DNA from: Pseudodesulfovibrio profundus
Lineage (GTDB): Bacteria; Desulfobacterota; Desulfovibrionia; Desulfovibrionales; Desulfovibrionaceae
Length of the DNA stretch: 64,000 nt
Assembly: GCF_900217235.1 (NCBI RefSeq)
Contig: NZ_LT907975.1
Coordinates: forward strand, 3,571,001 to 3,635,000
Direction: 5' to 3'
The notes under the pieces are model-generated. The model was not told where the DNA came from. It saw only the letters and a list, made by a program, of their open reading frames with translations, and ran no database searches. Made by a program: the position numbers and the translations under genes. Shown piece after piece: positions 27,725-37,255 of the stretch (position 1 is the stretch's first letter; every line of letters starts with the position of its first letter).

Positions 27725-28432
27725 GGGCTGTACCAGATAACTCCTTTGGGTTATCGGTATGGCAATGCGAAAAAGTCGTTTGAGCAAGGACAAGCAGCTT
27801 CGTTTAATCGAACATTTTGTGGCTGGCACGACAGCTCGTTGCGCTGCCGATCTGGTTGGTGTGAACGTCAAAACAGCCGCCTATTACTTTCACCGGCTCC
27901 GGGAAATCATAGCGGTAGAAGAGTCCTGTGAAGGGATGGATTTTGGCGAATTTGAGGTCGATGAGAGCTACTTCGGTGGCAAGCGAAAGGGCAAAAGAGG
28001 ACGTGGGGCGGCTGGTAAGGTTCCTGTTTTTGGAATCCTTAAAAGGGGCGGGAAGGTCTATACACAGGTGATTCCTGATGCGAAAGGTAAAACCTTGCTT
28101 CCCATTATTCAGGAAAGAATCCAGCCAGACAGTGTGGTTTACTCGGACTGCTGGTATGGCTACAATGTCCTTGATGTGTCAGCGTTCAAACACTTCCGAA
28201 TCAACCACTCGAAGCTGTTTGCAGATAGCCACAACCACATCAATGGAATCGAGAATTTTTGGAACCAGGCCAAACGCCATATGAGGAAATTCAACGGCAT
28301 TCCAACCAAGCATTTTTCTCTGTTTTTAAAGGAATGCGAGTGGCGTTTTAATAACAGCAATCCGCGAAGCCAGTTTAAACAACTGAAACAGTGGGTTAGA
28401 AGACATATGGGCTAGTTATCTGGTACAGCCCC
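27724..28432 (+). mobile_element. IS1595-family element, copy 1
   Basis: 709 bp with perfect 19-bp terminal inverted repeats (GGGGCTGTACCAGATAACT), flanked by the 8-bp target duplication AATATGTA (27716-27723 and 28433-28440). It interrupts a sensor kinase gene. It appears identical to copies at 34177 and 63528, so it moved recently. Confidence 0.95.
27759..28415 (+). CDS. IS1595-family transposase
   Basis: 218 residues: N-terminal zinc/helix region, then an ISXO2-like DDE/N core (FEVDESYFGG; VVYSDCWYGY; SHNHINGIENFWNQAKRHM). The translation is identical to that of the copy at 34212. The full-length frame and perfect ends suggest an active element. Confidence 0.92.
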   Translation: MAMRKSRLSKDKQLRLIEHFVAGTTARCAADLVGVNVKTAAYYFHRLREIIAVEESCEGMDFGEFEVDESYFGGKRKGKRGRGAAGKVPVFGILKRGGKVYTQVIPDAKGKTLLPIIQERIQPDSVVYSDCWYGYNVLDVSAFKHFRINHSKLFADSHNHINGIENFWNQAKRHMRKFNGIPTKHFSLFLKECEWRFNNSNPRSQFKQLKQWVRRHMG

Positions 28433-28435
28433 AAT

Positions 28436-30994
28436 ATGTATTGTGGTTTCTATCAGGGAATGCCGCTTCTTGGTCTGTTGGATGAAACAGAGAAATCGCT
28501 GGATTTCAGTCGGTCGCGCCACAATCAGTGGGCTGTCGATCTGCTGGAGGGCGGTATCCGTGTCATGCGACTGCTCAATGATCCCGATTTTAACAGCGTG
28601 GCAACCTTTGATCATGAGCAGCGATATCTGGATCGGGTCGAAAAAAACGGCAATATCCAGGTTACCTGCATTTACAATGTGATTCGGTCATTCCAGCTTG
28701 TTGTCATGAACGATTGGGAACAGGCCCTGATCTATTCCGATCGGGCAAACGAGTTGATCTACACAGTGGGTACGCAGGGGTTGCTGCCGTGGCCCGAACA
28801 TTTGTTGATACGGGGGTTGATCCTCGCAGTATTGCACAACGACGCCAGCAGTGAGCAACAGGCTCTCTGGAGCCGGGAGTTGCAGGTCATTCGCGAACGG
28901 ATGCGTGTGTGGGCTGCGAATTGCCCGGAGAACTACCGTTTCAAGTCGCATTTGCTGGAAGCGGAACTGGCTCGAATGGACAACCGAAGCGATGATGTCG
29001 TTTACCATTTCGAGATGGCCATCTCTACCGCGGCCGGTGGTGGATTCCTTCAATGGGAGGGCGTTGCCAACGAACGTGCGGCCCGTTACTGGGAAGGAGA
29101 AAAGGTGGGCCAGGTGGCTCAACCTTACTGGCAACAGGCTTATAGTTGCTACGAGAACTGGGATGCCCAAGCCAAGCTCTCGGCCATGGAAACCCACATA
29201 TGGGAAACGCTACAGGGCGTGTTGTTCAAGGGCGGGGATTGCGATGCAGACAGTGATCGGGGCGTCGTCTGCCGTGCCTTGTTTGATAAGCAGCTTGCTT
29301 TCCTTCGTTCAAAGGAAATGCAGGTTGAAGAGTTCGCCAAGCGGCGCAGCGCTGAACGACAGGCCGAAGAATTGGCAAAGGCCACCGAGCGCCTTCGTGA
29401 AGAAGTGGCCCGCCGCAGGGAAACAGAGAAGTATCTCCGTGAAAGCGAGGAACGCTTCCGGTTGACCTTTGATAATTCCCCCATCGGTGCGGCCCTTGTT
29501 GCACGGGACCTGTCTTTTATTCGGGCCAATGAAGCCATGTGCGAATTGCTCGGATACAGCGAAGAAGAATTGAAGGGGCTGCCCTTTACCGATGTGGTCC
29601 ACCCTGATGATGTGGAAGCGAATGCGCAGGTGTTTGAGCGGATTATCAATCTGGAAGACGAGTCGCTGACCGTGGAGAAGCGGTATGTGACCAATGAAGG
29701 TGACACGGTCTGGGCCAAGCTCTCGGTCAGTGCGATACTGGATGAGGATGGCGATGCGGAGTACTGCCTCCCCATGCTGGAAGATATCACCGAACGCCGC
29801 AGGGCTGAGGAAAACCTCATTTCCGCCAAGGAAGATGCCTTGAACGCCAACAAGGCCAAATCGCAGTTCCTTGCCAACATGAGCCATGAGATCAGAACGC
29901 CGATCAACGGCATCATGGGTATGTTGCAGCTCATGCAGACAACAAATCTCAATAACGAGCAAAACGGCTATACTGAGACTGCCATTGAATCGTGCCAGCG
30001 GCTGACACAACTTCTTTCCGATATTCTGGATCTCTCCAGAGTGGAGGCCGGACATCTGGAAATAACCAATGCTTCCTTCGACTTGAAGCAGACATTGGAT
30101 ATCGTGGCCAAACTGTTTGAGCCGGTCATGCGGCAGCAGGGCATCAACTTTGATGTCCATATTGATGCCGACCTCCCCGAGCATGTATTGGGCGATGCCC
30201 TTCGGCTGCAACAGGTCTTGAGCAACCTCGTGGGTAATGCCGTTAAATTTACGGATTCAGGTACTATCAAGTTGGAATCCTGGGTTGTCGGCCCGAGGGA
30301 TACGCAGGAAAGAAGAATCCTGTTCCATGTGGCCGATAGTGGTATTGGCATACCGGATGACAAGCAGGAGATGTTGTTCGAGGCGTTCGTGCAGGGGGAA
30401 ACATCGTATACCCGTCGATATCAGGGCGCCGGACTGGGATTGGCCATTTCCAAGGAACTGATAGAATTGATGGGTGGAACCCTTGCCATGTCGAGCACGG
30501 AAGGCGAGGGAACCGAATTTTATGTTTCCATTCCCTACACGGTCGCGACGGTGGAGCGGGCCGAGAGTGTAGTGAACGACAGCACGCAGGAGGAGAAGCC
30601 GGTCAATGTGCTGCTCGCCGAAGATGATCGGGTCAGCAACAAGGCGGTTACGCGATTACTTGAAAAGCGTGGTCATGTTGTTTGTTCGGTGGATAATGGC
30701 GGCTCTGTTCTTTCGGCTCTGGCGGAACAGGACTTCGACCTGATCCTGATGGATATCCAGATGCCGGTCATGGATGGTCTGGAAACGACCACGGCCATCC
30801 GGCGAGGCGATGCGGGTGAAACCAAAAAGAATATCCCCATCATTGCACTGACGGCGTACGCCATGGGCGGCGACAAGGAGCGTTTCCTTGATAGCGGAAT
30901 GGATGGCTACATCTCCAAACCCGTGGAAACCGATGCGCTCCACAATCTGATCCTCGAATATTCAGGAGAAAGCCAGGACAGCAAATCCACATAG
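28436..30994 (+). pseudogene. 3' part of the split sensor kinase: PAS, kinase core and receiver
   Basis: The frame open from 28436 (the ATG lies in the target duplication) encodes 852 residues. Domains: helical segment, coiled coil (about 290-330), PAS domain with PAC region (about 335-460), His in LANMSHEIRTPINGIMG (residue 1241 of the restored protein), ATPase core (NLVGNAVKFTD, DSGIG, GAGLGLA) and C-terminal receiver (LLAEDDRVSNK, LMDIQMPVMDG, ALTAYA, ISKPVE). All kinase motifs survive, so this fragment could be a truncated kinase without its input ATPase module if a promoter and start site exist. Confidence 0.9.
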
Positions 30995-31023
30995 CAGTGG
31001 CGAATACTCGACTTGCAATAAGA

Positions 31024-31057
31024 AAACCGGCTTCGGACGATTATCCGAAGCCGGTTT
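31024..31057. terminator. Bidirectional intrinsic terminator
   Basis: Perfect 14-bp stem AAACCGGCTTCGGA (31024-31037) with TCCGAAGCCGGTTT (31044-31057), 6-base loop, between the convergent kinase (+) and hydrogenase (-) transcripts. Confidence 0.85.
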
Positions 31058-31074
31058 GTTTGTTGGGATGCTAC

Positions 31075-32739
31075 CTATAGCACTTTGAACTTCTTGGTTG
31101 ATCCAGAACGTTGATCCACGAGGTGAACCGAACAGGCGATGCACGGGTCGAATGAGTGAATGGTTCGCAGAATCTCGATCGGACGATCCAGATCAGGACA
31201 AGGGCAACCGATAAGCGATTGTTCAGCCGGGCTGAGTTTGCCTTCGGCACAGCGGGGGCCGAGGTTCCATGTTGACGGCACCACCATCTGGAAGTTCTCG
31301 ATCTTACCGTTTTCAATTCGAATCCAGTGGGAGAGAGCGCCGCGGGTGACCGCACAGGTACCCACGCCCTTGGCGGAATCCACCATCTTCCACTTCTTGT
31401 AGATGTCGTCGTCACCGGCACTGATCCGTTCGGCCGTTGCATCAATCCATCCTTCCATGCGGCGGGTGAGCATGGTGGTTTCGATGACGCGGGAGATGGT
31501 GCGCCCCATGGTGGAGAAGAGCTGGTCCGGTTTCATGCCCGACTGTTTGAAGAAGTCGTCGAACATAGTGCGGGTTTCCTTTTCCTTTCTGGCGTAGGCG
31601 ATAGCGCGTCGTGCCAGCGGGCCGGTCTCCATTGGTTCGGTCTTGTACCGTGGCGCTTTGGACCAGGAGTACTTTTCCTTGTCATCGTAGCTGGTATATT
31701 TAGGTTTGGTCTCGCCGTCGTATGGTTTGAGGACCGAGTCCCCTTCATACCAACTGCGGGAGACGTGCTCGTCGATCTCATCCATCTTGAGCTTTTCAAC
31801 ATCGCTGAGTGAATTCCCCCACAACACGCCGGAGCTGAAGTAGGGATCTTTGCCGGATTCCGGGTCGAGGAATTCGTTGAATGCAAAGAAGTTCTTGGTC
31901 TTTCCGTAACTGAGAGCCTCAGGGTAGCGCTGGGTCATGAGCAGGATATCCGGCATCATGGCGTTTTCGACAAACTCCAGTGTCTTCTTCCAGATGGCGC
32001 GGAAGTGCTCGATCACCTCCGGTCGCAGGCTGTCGTAGCAGGTCACGCCACCCACGACCATGGTCTGGGCATGGGGGTTCTTGCCGGCGAACAGGGCCAT
32101 GGCGCGTCCCAGCTCAAGCTGAATGCGCAGCCCTTCAAAGTAATGGGCTGCCATGATCAGATTTTCTTCCGGGGACAGGCGATACGCCTTGTTGCCGCCG
32201 AGGAAGTAGGCGTTTTCCAGAATGCCGAGCTGTCCATTCTCCACAAAGTCCTTGAGGCGCTTCTGGATAATGTACAGGTCGGCCGGGTTGCTTCCCCTGT
32301 TGCTGGTGTTTCCGACAATCGTTCCAGCTTTGGAAGGATCGGCGGATATGGCGGCGGCCATGTCTATCCAGTCCAGCCCGTGCAGGTGATAGAAGTGTAC
32401 GAGATGGTCATGAATAATCAGGGCCGAAAGGATAAGATGACGAATCAATTCCGCCAGAGGCGGGGCCTTGAGGTTGAGCGCATCCTCGATGGCGCGGATG
32501 CTGGTCAGGGCGTGTGTATTGGTGCAGACGCCGCACGCACGTTGGGTAAACAGCGGGGCGTCTTCGGGTGGTCTGCCTTTGAGTATCTGTTCGATGCCTC
32601 GGAACAGCTGCGTGCTGACCCAGGCGTTTTTAACGCGGTCGTTCTCCAGCTCAACCTCCACTTTGAGGTGGCCTTCGATTCGCGTCACCGGGTCTACGAT
32701 CAACCGCTTGCCGGTGCTTGTGGCTGTATTCTGACTCAT
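31075..32739 (-). CDS. hynA: Periplasmic [NiFe] hydrogenase large subunit
   Basis: 554 residues; start behind AAGGAGG. The N-terminal nickel-binding pair is Cys69/Cys72 in RACGVCTNTHAL, and the C-terminal pair Cys533/Cys536 in DPCIACSVH. The family is processed after that histidine, which would release a 15-residue tail here. It has no signal of its own and is exported with the Tat-bearing small subunit. It oxidises H2 in the periplasm and passes electrons through the small subunit to cytochrome c3. Third gene of the cytochrome-small-large operon. A maturation protease gene is not in the window. Confidence 0.95.
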   Translation of the reverse strand: MSQNTATSTGKRLIVDPVTRIEGHLKVEVELENDRVKNAWVSTQLFRGIEQILKGRPPEDAPLFTQRACGVCTNTHALTSIRAIEDALNLKAPPLAELIRHLILSALIIHDHLVHFYHLHGLDWIDMAAAISADPSKAGTIVGNTSNRGSNPADLYIIQKRLKDFVENGQLGILENAYFLGGNKAYRLSPEENLIMAAHYFEGLRIQLELGRAMALFAGKNPHAQTMVVGGVTCYDSLRPEVIEHFRAIWKKTLEFVENAMMPDILLMTQRYPEALSYGKTKNFFAFNEFLDPESGKDPYFSSGVLWGNSLSDVEKLKMDEIDEHVSRSWYEGDSVLKPYDGETKPKYTSYDDKEKYSWSKAPRYKTEPMETGPLARRAIAYARKEKETRTMFDDFFKQSGMKPDQLFSTMGRTISRVIETTMLTRRMEGWIDATAERISAGDDDIYKKWKMVDSAKGVGTCAVTRGALSHWIRIENGKIENFQMVVPSTWNLGPRCAEGKLSPAEQSLIGCPCPDLDRPIEILRTIHSFDPCIACSVHLVDQRSGSTKKFKVL

Positions 32740-32768
32740 GCGGATTTCCTCCTTCGGGATGGCGCGGG

Positions 32769-33734
32769 TTAGCTCTTGGTTCCATCTTCGATCGGATGGA
32801 AGAACGGTGAATAGTCATCCCAGAAATTGGGTTCGCTGCAACCAATGCAGGGCGCTCCGGCCTTGACCGGCCAGTTGACCTGATTGAACAGGGCCGTGGG
32901 GCAGTTGTTGTAGGTATATGGTCCCTTGCAGCCGAGCTGGTACAGGCACCATCCCTTCTTGGCTTCGTCACTGTCGAAACTGGGGGCGAATTCGCCCTTG
33001 TTGAAGTGCTCCTGACGGGGGCAGTGCGCGTGGACGGTATCGCCGTAGAATTGTACCGGGCGATTCCAGGTGTCGAGCTTGGGCATGCCCTTGGTCAGCA
33101 GATGGACCACGGTCCCCACGAAGTTCATGGGGTTGGGCGGGCAACCGGCGATGTTGATCGCCTTGACGCCCACGGCTTCGAGTGCGTTGTTCACGCCCTT
33201 GGCGCCGGATGGGTTGGGAGTTGCCGCCTGGATGCCGCCAAAACTGGCGCATGATCCCATGGCGATGGTTGCAATGGCCTTGGAAGCCACACGGGCGCAG
33301 AGTTGAAACATGGTTTCGCCGCCGACCTTGCCATATTCTCCACCGTGGTAAGTGGGGATACCGCCTTCGATGACGCAGATGTACCCTTCGGGATTGCGCA
33401 GGGCTTTTTCCAGTGCGGCATGGGCTGCTGCGCCGGAAGCGGCCATGACCGTTTCGCAGTAGTCGAGCGAGATGGTACTCATGATGATCTCATCAAAGTA
33501 CGGCTCATATGCTCGGAGCAGACCTTCGGTGCAGCCGGTACATTCAGCGCAGTGCAGGTAGACGACGGATGGACGCTTCTTATTGGTCAGTGCATGGGCG
33601 ATCTGTGGTGCGAAGGCTGGTCCCATTCCGATGAATGTTGCCATCAGACCGCAGAACTTCATGAATTCCCGTCGGCTGGGCTTCTTGTCCCCGGCCAACA
33701 TCTTCAATGAGTCGAATTTGTTTCCATTGGGCAT
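32769..33734 (-). CDS. hynB: Periplasmic [NiFe] hydrogenase small subunit (Tat-exported)
   Basis: 321 residues; start behind GAAGGAG. Twin-arginine signal SRREFMK at 20-26 with hydrophobic stretch to about 48. Cysteine ligands for the iron-sulfur clusters: proximal Cys62/65 (CAECTGC), GSCASFGG and GCPPNP; further C-terminal Cys/His in [24 protein letters not shown] and APCIGCSEP. It carries electrons from the NiFe site to the cytochrome encoded by the gene 15 bp upstream. Confidence 0.95.
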   Translation of the reverse strand: MPNGNKFDSLKMLAGDKKPSRREFMKFCGLMATFIGMGPAFAPQIAHALTNKKRPSVVYLHCAECTGCTEGLLRAYEPYFDEIIMSTISLDYCETVMAASGAAAHAALEKALRNPEGYICVIEGGIPTYHGGEYGKVGGETMFQLCARVASKAIATIAMGSCASFGGIQAATPNPSGAKGVNNALEAVGVKAINIAGCPPNPMNFVGTVVHLLTKGMPKLDTWNRPVQFYGDTVHAHCPRQEHFNKGEFAPSFDSDEAKKGWCLYQLGCKGPYTYNNCPTALFNQVNWPVKAGAPCIGCSEPNFWDDYSPFFHPIEDGTKS

Positions 33735-33749
33735 ACGATACTCCTTCGG

Positions 33750-34151
33750 CTAACGGGGCTTGTGGCAGGCAGTGGTGCAGCCTACCGGGTTCTTGCCGCC
33801 TTGAGTTCGTCTCTGGGTGTGACAGCCCAGGCAGCTGGGCGGTCCGTCAGAGTGCCATGCCCGGTAGAAGCCGGAAGGCTCTTTGGGATCATCATCGGTG
33901 TGACATTGGCGACATGCGACGAATTCCCCCAGCGTCTTGTCGGATTCCTTGTGGTGACAGTCCCGGCAGGGCACCCGTATGGCGTGGAACCCATGCGCAA
34001 AGGTGACCTTGTCGACCCAGGTATTCAGCATTTTGTTGCCTTTTACTCTGTCCAAAACGATTTTGTCGGGGACTTCGTATGCCGTGGCCGCCGAAACGGT
34101 CAGAACGGCGACAACAGCCCCTGCCATGAAGAGCAGAACCGTGCGAAACAT
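33750..34151 (-). CDS. Tetrahaem cytochrome c linked to hydrogenase
   Basis: 133 residues with a cleavable signal (about 1-24). Haem motifs: Cys62-x2-Cys65-His, Cys80-x2-Cys83-His, Cys107-x2-Cys110-His, and Cys125-x3-Cys129-His (GCTTACHK), the last with three spacers instead of two or four. It is probably the dedicated electron acceptor of the hydrogenase (a HynABC3-type arrangement known in some Desulfovibrio). Its GGAGGATCT ribosome site is intact, but an IS1595 element starts 26 bp upstream of the ATG. Confidence 0.88.
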   Translation of the reverse strand: MFRTVLLFMAGAVVAVLTVSAATAYEVPDKIVLDRVKGNKMLNTWVDKVTFAHGFHAIRVPCRDCHHKESDKTLGEFVACRQCHTDDDPKEPSGFYRAWHSDGPPSCLGCHTQRRTQGGKNPVGCTTACHKPR

Positions 34152-34176
34152 AGATCCTCCAAACCTAAATATGGAA

Positions 34177-34885
34177 GGGGCTGTACCAGATAACTCCTTT
34201 GGGTTATCGGTATGGCAATGCGAAAAAGTCGTTTGAGCAAGGACAAGCAGCTTCGTTTAATCGAACATTTTGTGGCTGGCACGACAGCTCGTTGCGCTGC
34301 CGATCTGGTTGGTGTGAACGTCAAAACAGCCGCCTATTACTTTCACCGGCTCCGGGAAATCATAGCGGTAGAAGAGTCCTGTGAAGGGATGGATTTTGGC
34401 GAATTTGAGGTCGATGAGAGCTACTTCGGTGGCAAGCGAAAGGGCAAAAGAGGACGTGGGGCGGCTGGTAAGGTTCCTGTTTTTGGAATCCTTAAAAGGG
34501 GCGGGAAGGTCTATACACAGGTGATTCCTGATGCGAAAGGTAAAACCTTGCTTCCCATTATTCAGGAAAGAATCCAGCCAGACAGTGTGGTTTACTCGGA
34601 CTGCTGGTATGGCTACAATGTCCTTGATGTGTCAGCGTTCAAACACTTCCGAATCAACCACTCGAAGCTGTTTGCAGATAGCCACAACCACATCAATGGA
34701 ATCGAGAATTTTTGGAACCAGGCCAAACGCCATATGAGGAAATTCAACGGCATTCCAACCAAGCATTTTTCTCTGTTTTTAAAGGAATGCGAGTGGCGTT
34801 TTAATAACAGCAATCCGCGAAGCCAGTTTAAACAACTGAAACAGTGGGTTAGAAGACATATGGGCTAGTTATCTGGTACAGCCCC
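34177..34885 (+). mobile_element. IS1595-family element, copy 2, in hydrogenase leader
   Basis: 709 bp with the same perfect 19-bp ends and an 8-bp target duplication ATATGGAA (34169-34176 and 34886-34893). It separates the hydrogenase operon (-) from whatever promoter lay between it and modC; only 25 native bases remain upstream of the cytochrome ATG. Confidence 0.95.
34212..34868 (+). CDS. IS1595-family transposase
   Basis: 218 residues, same translation as the transposase at 27759, including the DDE/N core (FEVDESYFGG, SDCWYGY, NHINGIENFW). Orientation is opposite to the hydrogenase operon, so its own promoter at the left end faces away from hynB/hynA. Confidence 0.92.
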   Translation: MAMRKSRLSKDKQLRLIEHFVAGTTARCAADLVGVNVKTAAYYFHRLREIIAVEESCEGMDFGEFEVDESYFGGKRKGKRGRGAAGKVPVFGILKRGGKVYTQVIPDAKGKTLLPIIQERIQPDSVVYSDCWYGYNVLDVSAFKHFRINHSKLFADSHNHINGIENFWNQAKRHMRKFNGIPTKHFSLFLKECEWRFNNSNPRSQFKQLKQWVRRHMG

Positions 34886-34966
34886 ATATGGAATATACAA
34901 GTTATCCCACAATAGCGGAAAATATCACCTTGTAAATATGATCTATGGTATCACAGCGGAATTTAT

Positions 34967-34989
34967 AACATGGCGCTACAAGCCATGTT
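34967..34989. promoter_or_regulatory. Inverted repeat between modC and the hydrogenase leader
   Basis: 8-bp perfect arms AACATGGC (34967-34974) and GCCATGTT (34982-34989) with a 7-base spacer, lying 40 bp past the modC stop on the minus strand. Without a T run it is more likely an operator or stable transcript end than a strong terminator. It may have belonged to the control region of the hydrogenase operon before the IS insertion. Confidence 0.45.
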
Positions 34990-35029
34990 GTTTGCATAGG
35001 TGGAAGGTATGATCAGGTAATCTGGGTGG

Positions 35030-35773
35030 TTAAGGGTAGAATTCGGCTGCTTTTTGGCGCACGGTCTCTCCGATATCCCTACCGGAACGCGCTATATCTT
35101 GCGCCGAGTGTACGCTCTCAACCAAACCATTCCGGTAGACGGCAACGGATTGGGCAAAGGATTCGACTTCATCCGAGTCGTGGGTAACCAGGATCATGGG
35201 AATGTCGAATTGTTGCAGTGTGCTTGAGAGTTCCTCGCGCATCCGGATTCTCAGGGGCTGGTCCAGCGCACTGAATGGTTCATCCAGAAGCAGTATGTCG
35301 GGAGAAGGAGCCAGCGCCCGGGCCAGCGCTGCACGCTGTTGCTGCCCGCCCGAAAGGGCAGACGGTTTTTGCTCGGCGACTCGTTCCAGACCAAAGGTTG
35401 CTACAAGCTCCTGAACACGCTCCCTGTTTTCATCGGAAATATTGCCCAGAAGCGGTTTGAGCCCGAATCCAATGTTCTCTCTGACAGTCAGGTGAGGAAA
35501 CAGGGCATAGTTCTGAAAGACATAGCCCACGCGGCGCTTGCGGGTCGGGATATTGATGCCGTTATCTGCATCATAAAGGGTGGTGCCGTTGATGCGGATA
35601 TATCCTTCATCGGGCGTGAGCATACCGGCAATGGCTTGCAGGGTCAGGGTCTTGCCCGAACCGGAAGGGCCGAAGAGCACAATGGCGCGGTCTTCGGTGG
35701 TGAAGCGGGCGCTGAGGAGGAACTCTTCTCCCCCGCAGCGCAGCGCTTTTTTTATGTCGAGTTCAAATGTCAT
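35030..35773 (-). CDS. modC: Molybdate ABC transporter ATPase (ModC)
   Basis: 247 residues with Walker A GPSGSGKT, the ABC signature LSGGQQQR, Walker B ILLLDEPFSALD and the switch histidine in LVTHDSDE. The C-terminal TOBE domain of longer ModC proteins is missing. It energises import of molybdate or tungstate with ModB and ModA. Last of modBAC; starts 14 bp after modA. Confidence 0.9.
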   Translation of the reverse strand: MTFELDIKKALRCGGEEFLLSARFTTEDRAIVLFGPSGSGKTLTLQAIAGMLTPDEGYIRINGTTLYDADNGINIPTRKRRVGYVFQNYALFPHLTVRENIGFGLKPLLGNISDENRERVQELVATFGLERVAEQKPSALSGGQQQRAALARALAPSPDILLLDEPFSALDQPLRIRMREELSSTLQQFDIPMILVTHDSDEVESFAQSVAVYRNGLVESVHSAQDIARSGRDIGETVRQKAAEFYP

Positions 35774-35787
35774 GTCTGATCGGATGG

Positions 35788-36546
35788 TTACGGCTTCTTG
35801 AAACCCCGGCCTTCCAGCAGCTTGATCCCGGCTTCACTTTGTACAAATGCGACAAAGTCTTCAGCCAGTTTGCTTTCCTCTGCGTTCTTGAGCGATGCAA
35901 TGGGGTAGCTCACAGGGGCCTTGAGCGGGATTTCCGTAATAATGGAGACCGTGTCGTCGGCTTTGACCGCGTCGGTCCGATACACGAATCCGCAGTCCAC
36001 TTCACCGCGAGACAGGTAATCCAGCACCTGACGGACGGACTCGGCGTAGATCATCTTTGTTGTCAGCGCGTCGTAGAGTTCCATGGTGTCCAGGGCTTCC
36101 TTGGCGTATTGCCCGGCAGGGACGGTTTCCGGTGTACCGATGCCAATGCTCTGCACGCCGTTTCCTTTCAGGTCATCCACGCTGGTCACATTGGCAGGGT
36201 TGTCCTTCGGTGTTGCCAGTACGAGTGAGTTGCGAGCGAAAACCACCACTGCGGATTCGTCTGCAAATCCTTTGCTAACCGCTTTCTTCATCCATTTCGG
36301 ATTGGCGGAAGCGTAGACGTCCACCGGCGCTCCCTGTTGAATCTGACGATACAGCGCGCCGGATGAGGCGAAGTTCATGATGACATTGACGCCGGGATGC
36401 TGTGCTTCGAAGGCGGGTTCGATGTCGCTGAAGGCATCGGTGAGGCTGGCAGCGGCGGAAACGATCAGCTCCCGGGCATGGGAGGTGGCCGGGACCGCGG
36501 TTACCATGGTCAAGGCGATGAGTATGTAGAGAATTCGAGAAAGCAT
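35788..36546 (-). CDS. modA: Molybdate-binding periplasmic protein (ModA)
   Basis: 252 residues with a signal peptide (about 1-24). Typical ModA segments: VSAAASLTDAFSDI, FASSGALYRQIQQGAPVDVYASAN, and VDCGFVYRTDA. It captures molybdate or tungstate in the periplasm. AAGGAGACAC precedes the ATG. The operon supplies the metal for the formate dehydrogenase and DmsA-like enzyme in the window. Confidence 0.93.
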   Translation of the reverse strand: MLSRILYILIALTMVTAVPATSHARELIVSAAASLTDAFSDIEPAFEAQHPGVNVIMNFASSGALYRQIQQGAPVDVYASANPKWMKKAVSKGFADESAVVVFARNSLVLATPKDNPANVTSVDDLKGNGVQSIGIGTPETVPAGQYAKEALDTMELYDALTTKMIYAESVRQVLDYLSRGEVDCGFVYRTDAVKADDTVSIITEIPLKAPVSYPIASLKNAEESKLAEDFVAFVQSEAGIKLLEGRGFKKP

Positions 36547-36565
36547 AAGTGTCTCCTTGTTGGGA

Positions 36566-37255
36566 TTAACAGCGTGGTTTCAAGAGTTTGCTGGTGGTCA
36601 TCAGTATGATGACGCAAACAATGCTGATGATCAGGACCAATGAATTAGCCAATGCGTCATTTCCGGCCTGCACCGCGGAATACACGGCCAGGGAAAGAGT
36701 CTGGGTACGGCCCGGGAGATTGCCGGCGACCATGAGAGTCGCGCCGAATTCGCCCATGGCCCGGGCAAATGCAAGCATGCCTCCAGAGAGAATGCCGCGA
36801 AATGCAATGGGCAGTGACACACGCAGAAAAACCGCCAGCTCGTTTTGTCCCAATGTCCGGGCAGCATCTTCATACTGCCTGCTGACACTTTCCAGAGCGG
36901 CTCGTGCTGATTTGAAAACAAGGGGAAAGGCGACCACGGTTGCGGCGATGACCGCTCCCTGCCAGGTGAACATGAGCGTGATGCCGAAAGTCTCTTGCAG
37001 CCATTGCCCGACAACGCCTCGTCTGCCGATGAAGACCAGCAGGTAGTACCCCAGCACCGTCGGGGGCATGACCATGGGCAGCGTACACACGGCATCTACA
37101 AAGTCCCGCCCGAAGAATCGCCAGCGTGCGAGGGCATAGGCTGCGGCCACACCGAGTATCAATGACATGAATGTCGCCAGTCCCGCCACTTTGAGTGTCA
37201 GCAGAAGCGGATCGAGAAATGCGGGTTCGGTTATGTTTATCCAGGCAATATTCAT
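36566..37255 (-). CDS. modB: Molybdate ABC transporter permease (ModB)
   Basis: 229 residues, five to six hydrophobic helices, and the permease coupling motif (YEDAARTLGQNELAVFLRVSLP). First gene of modBAC. No strong ribosome site is visible before the ATG at 37255. Confidence 0.92.
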   Translation of the reverse strand: MNIAWINITEPAFLDPLLLTLKVAGLATFMSLILGVAAAYALARWRFFGRDFVDAVCTLPMVMPPTVLGYYLLVFIGRRGVVGQWLQETFGITLMFTWQGAVIAATVVAFPLVFKSARAALESVSRQYEDAARTLGQNELAVFLRVSLPIAFRGILSGGMLAFARAMGEFGATLMVAGNLPGRTQTLSLAVYSAVQAGNDALANSLVLIISIVCVIILMTTSKLLKPRC

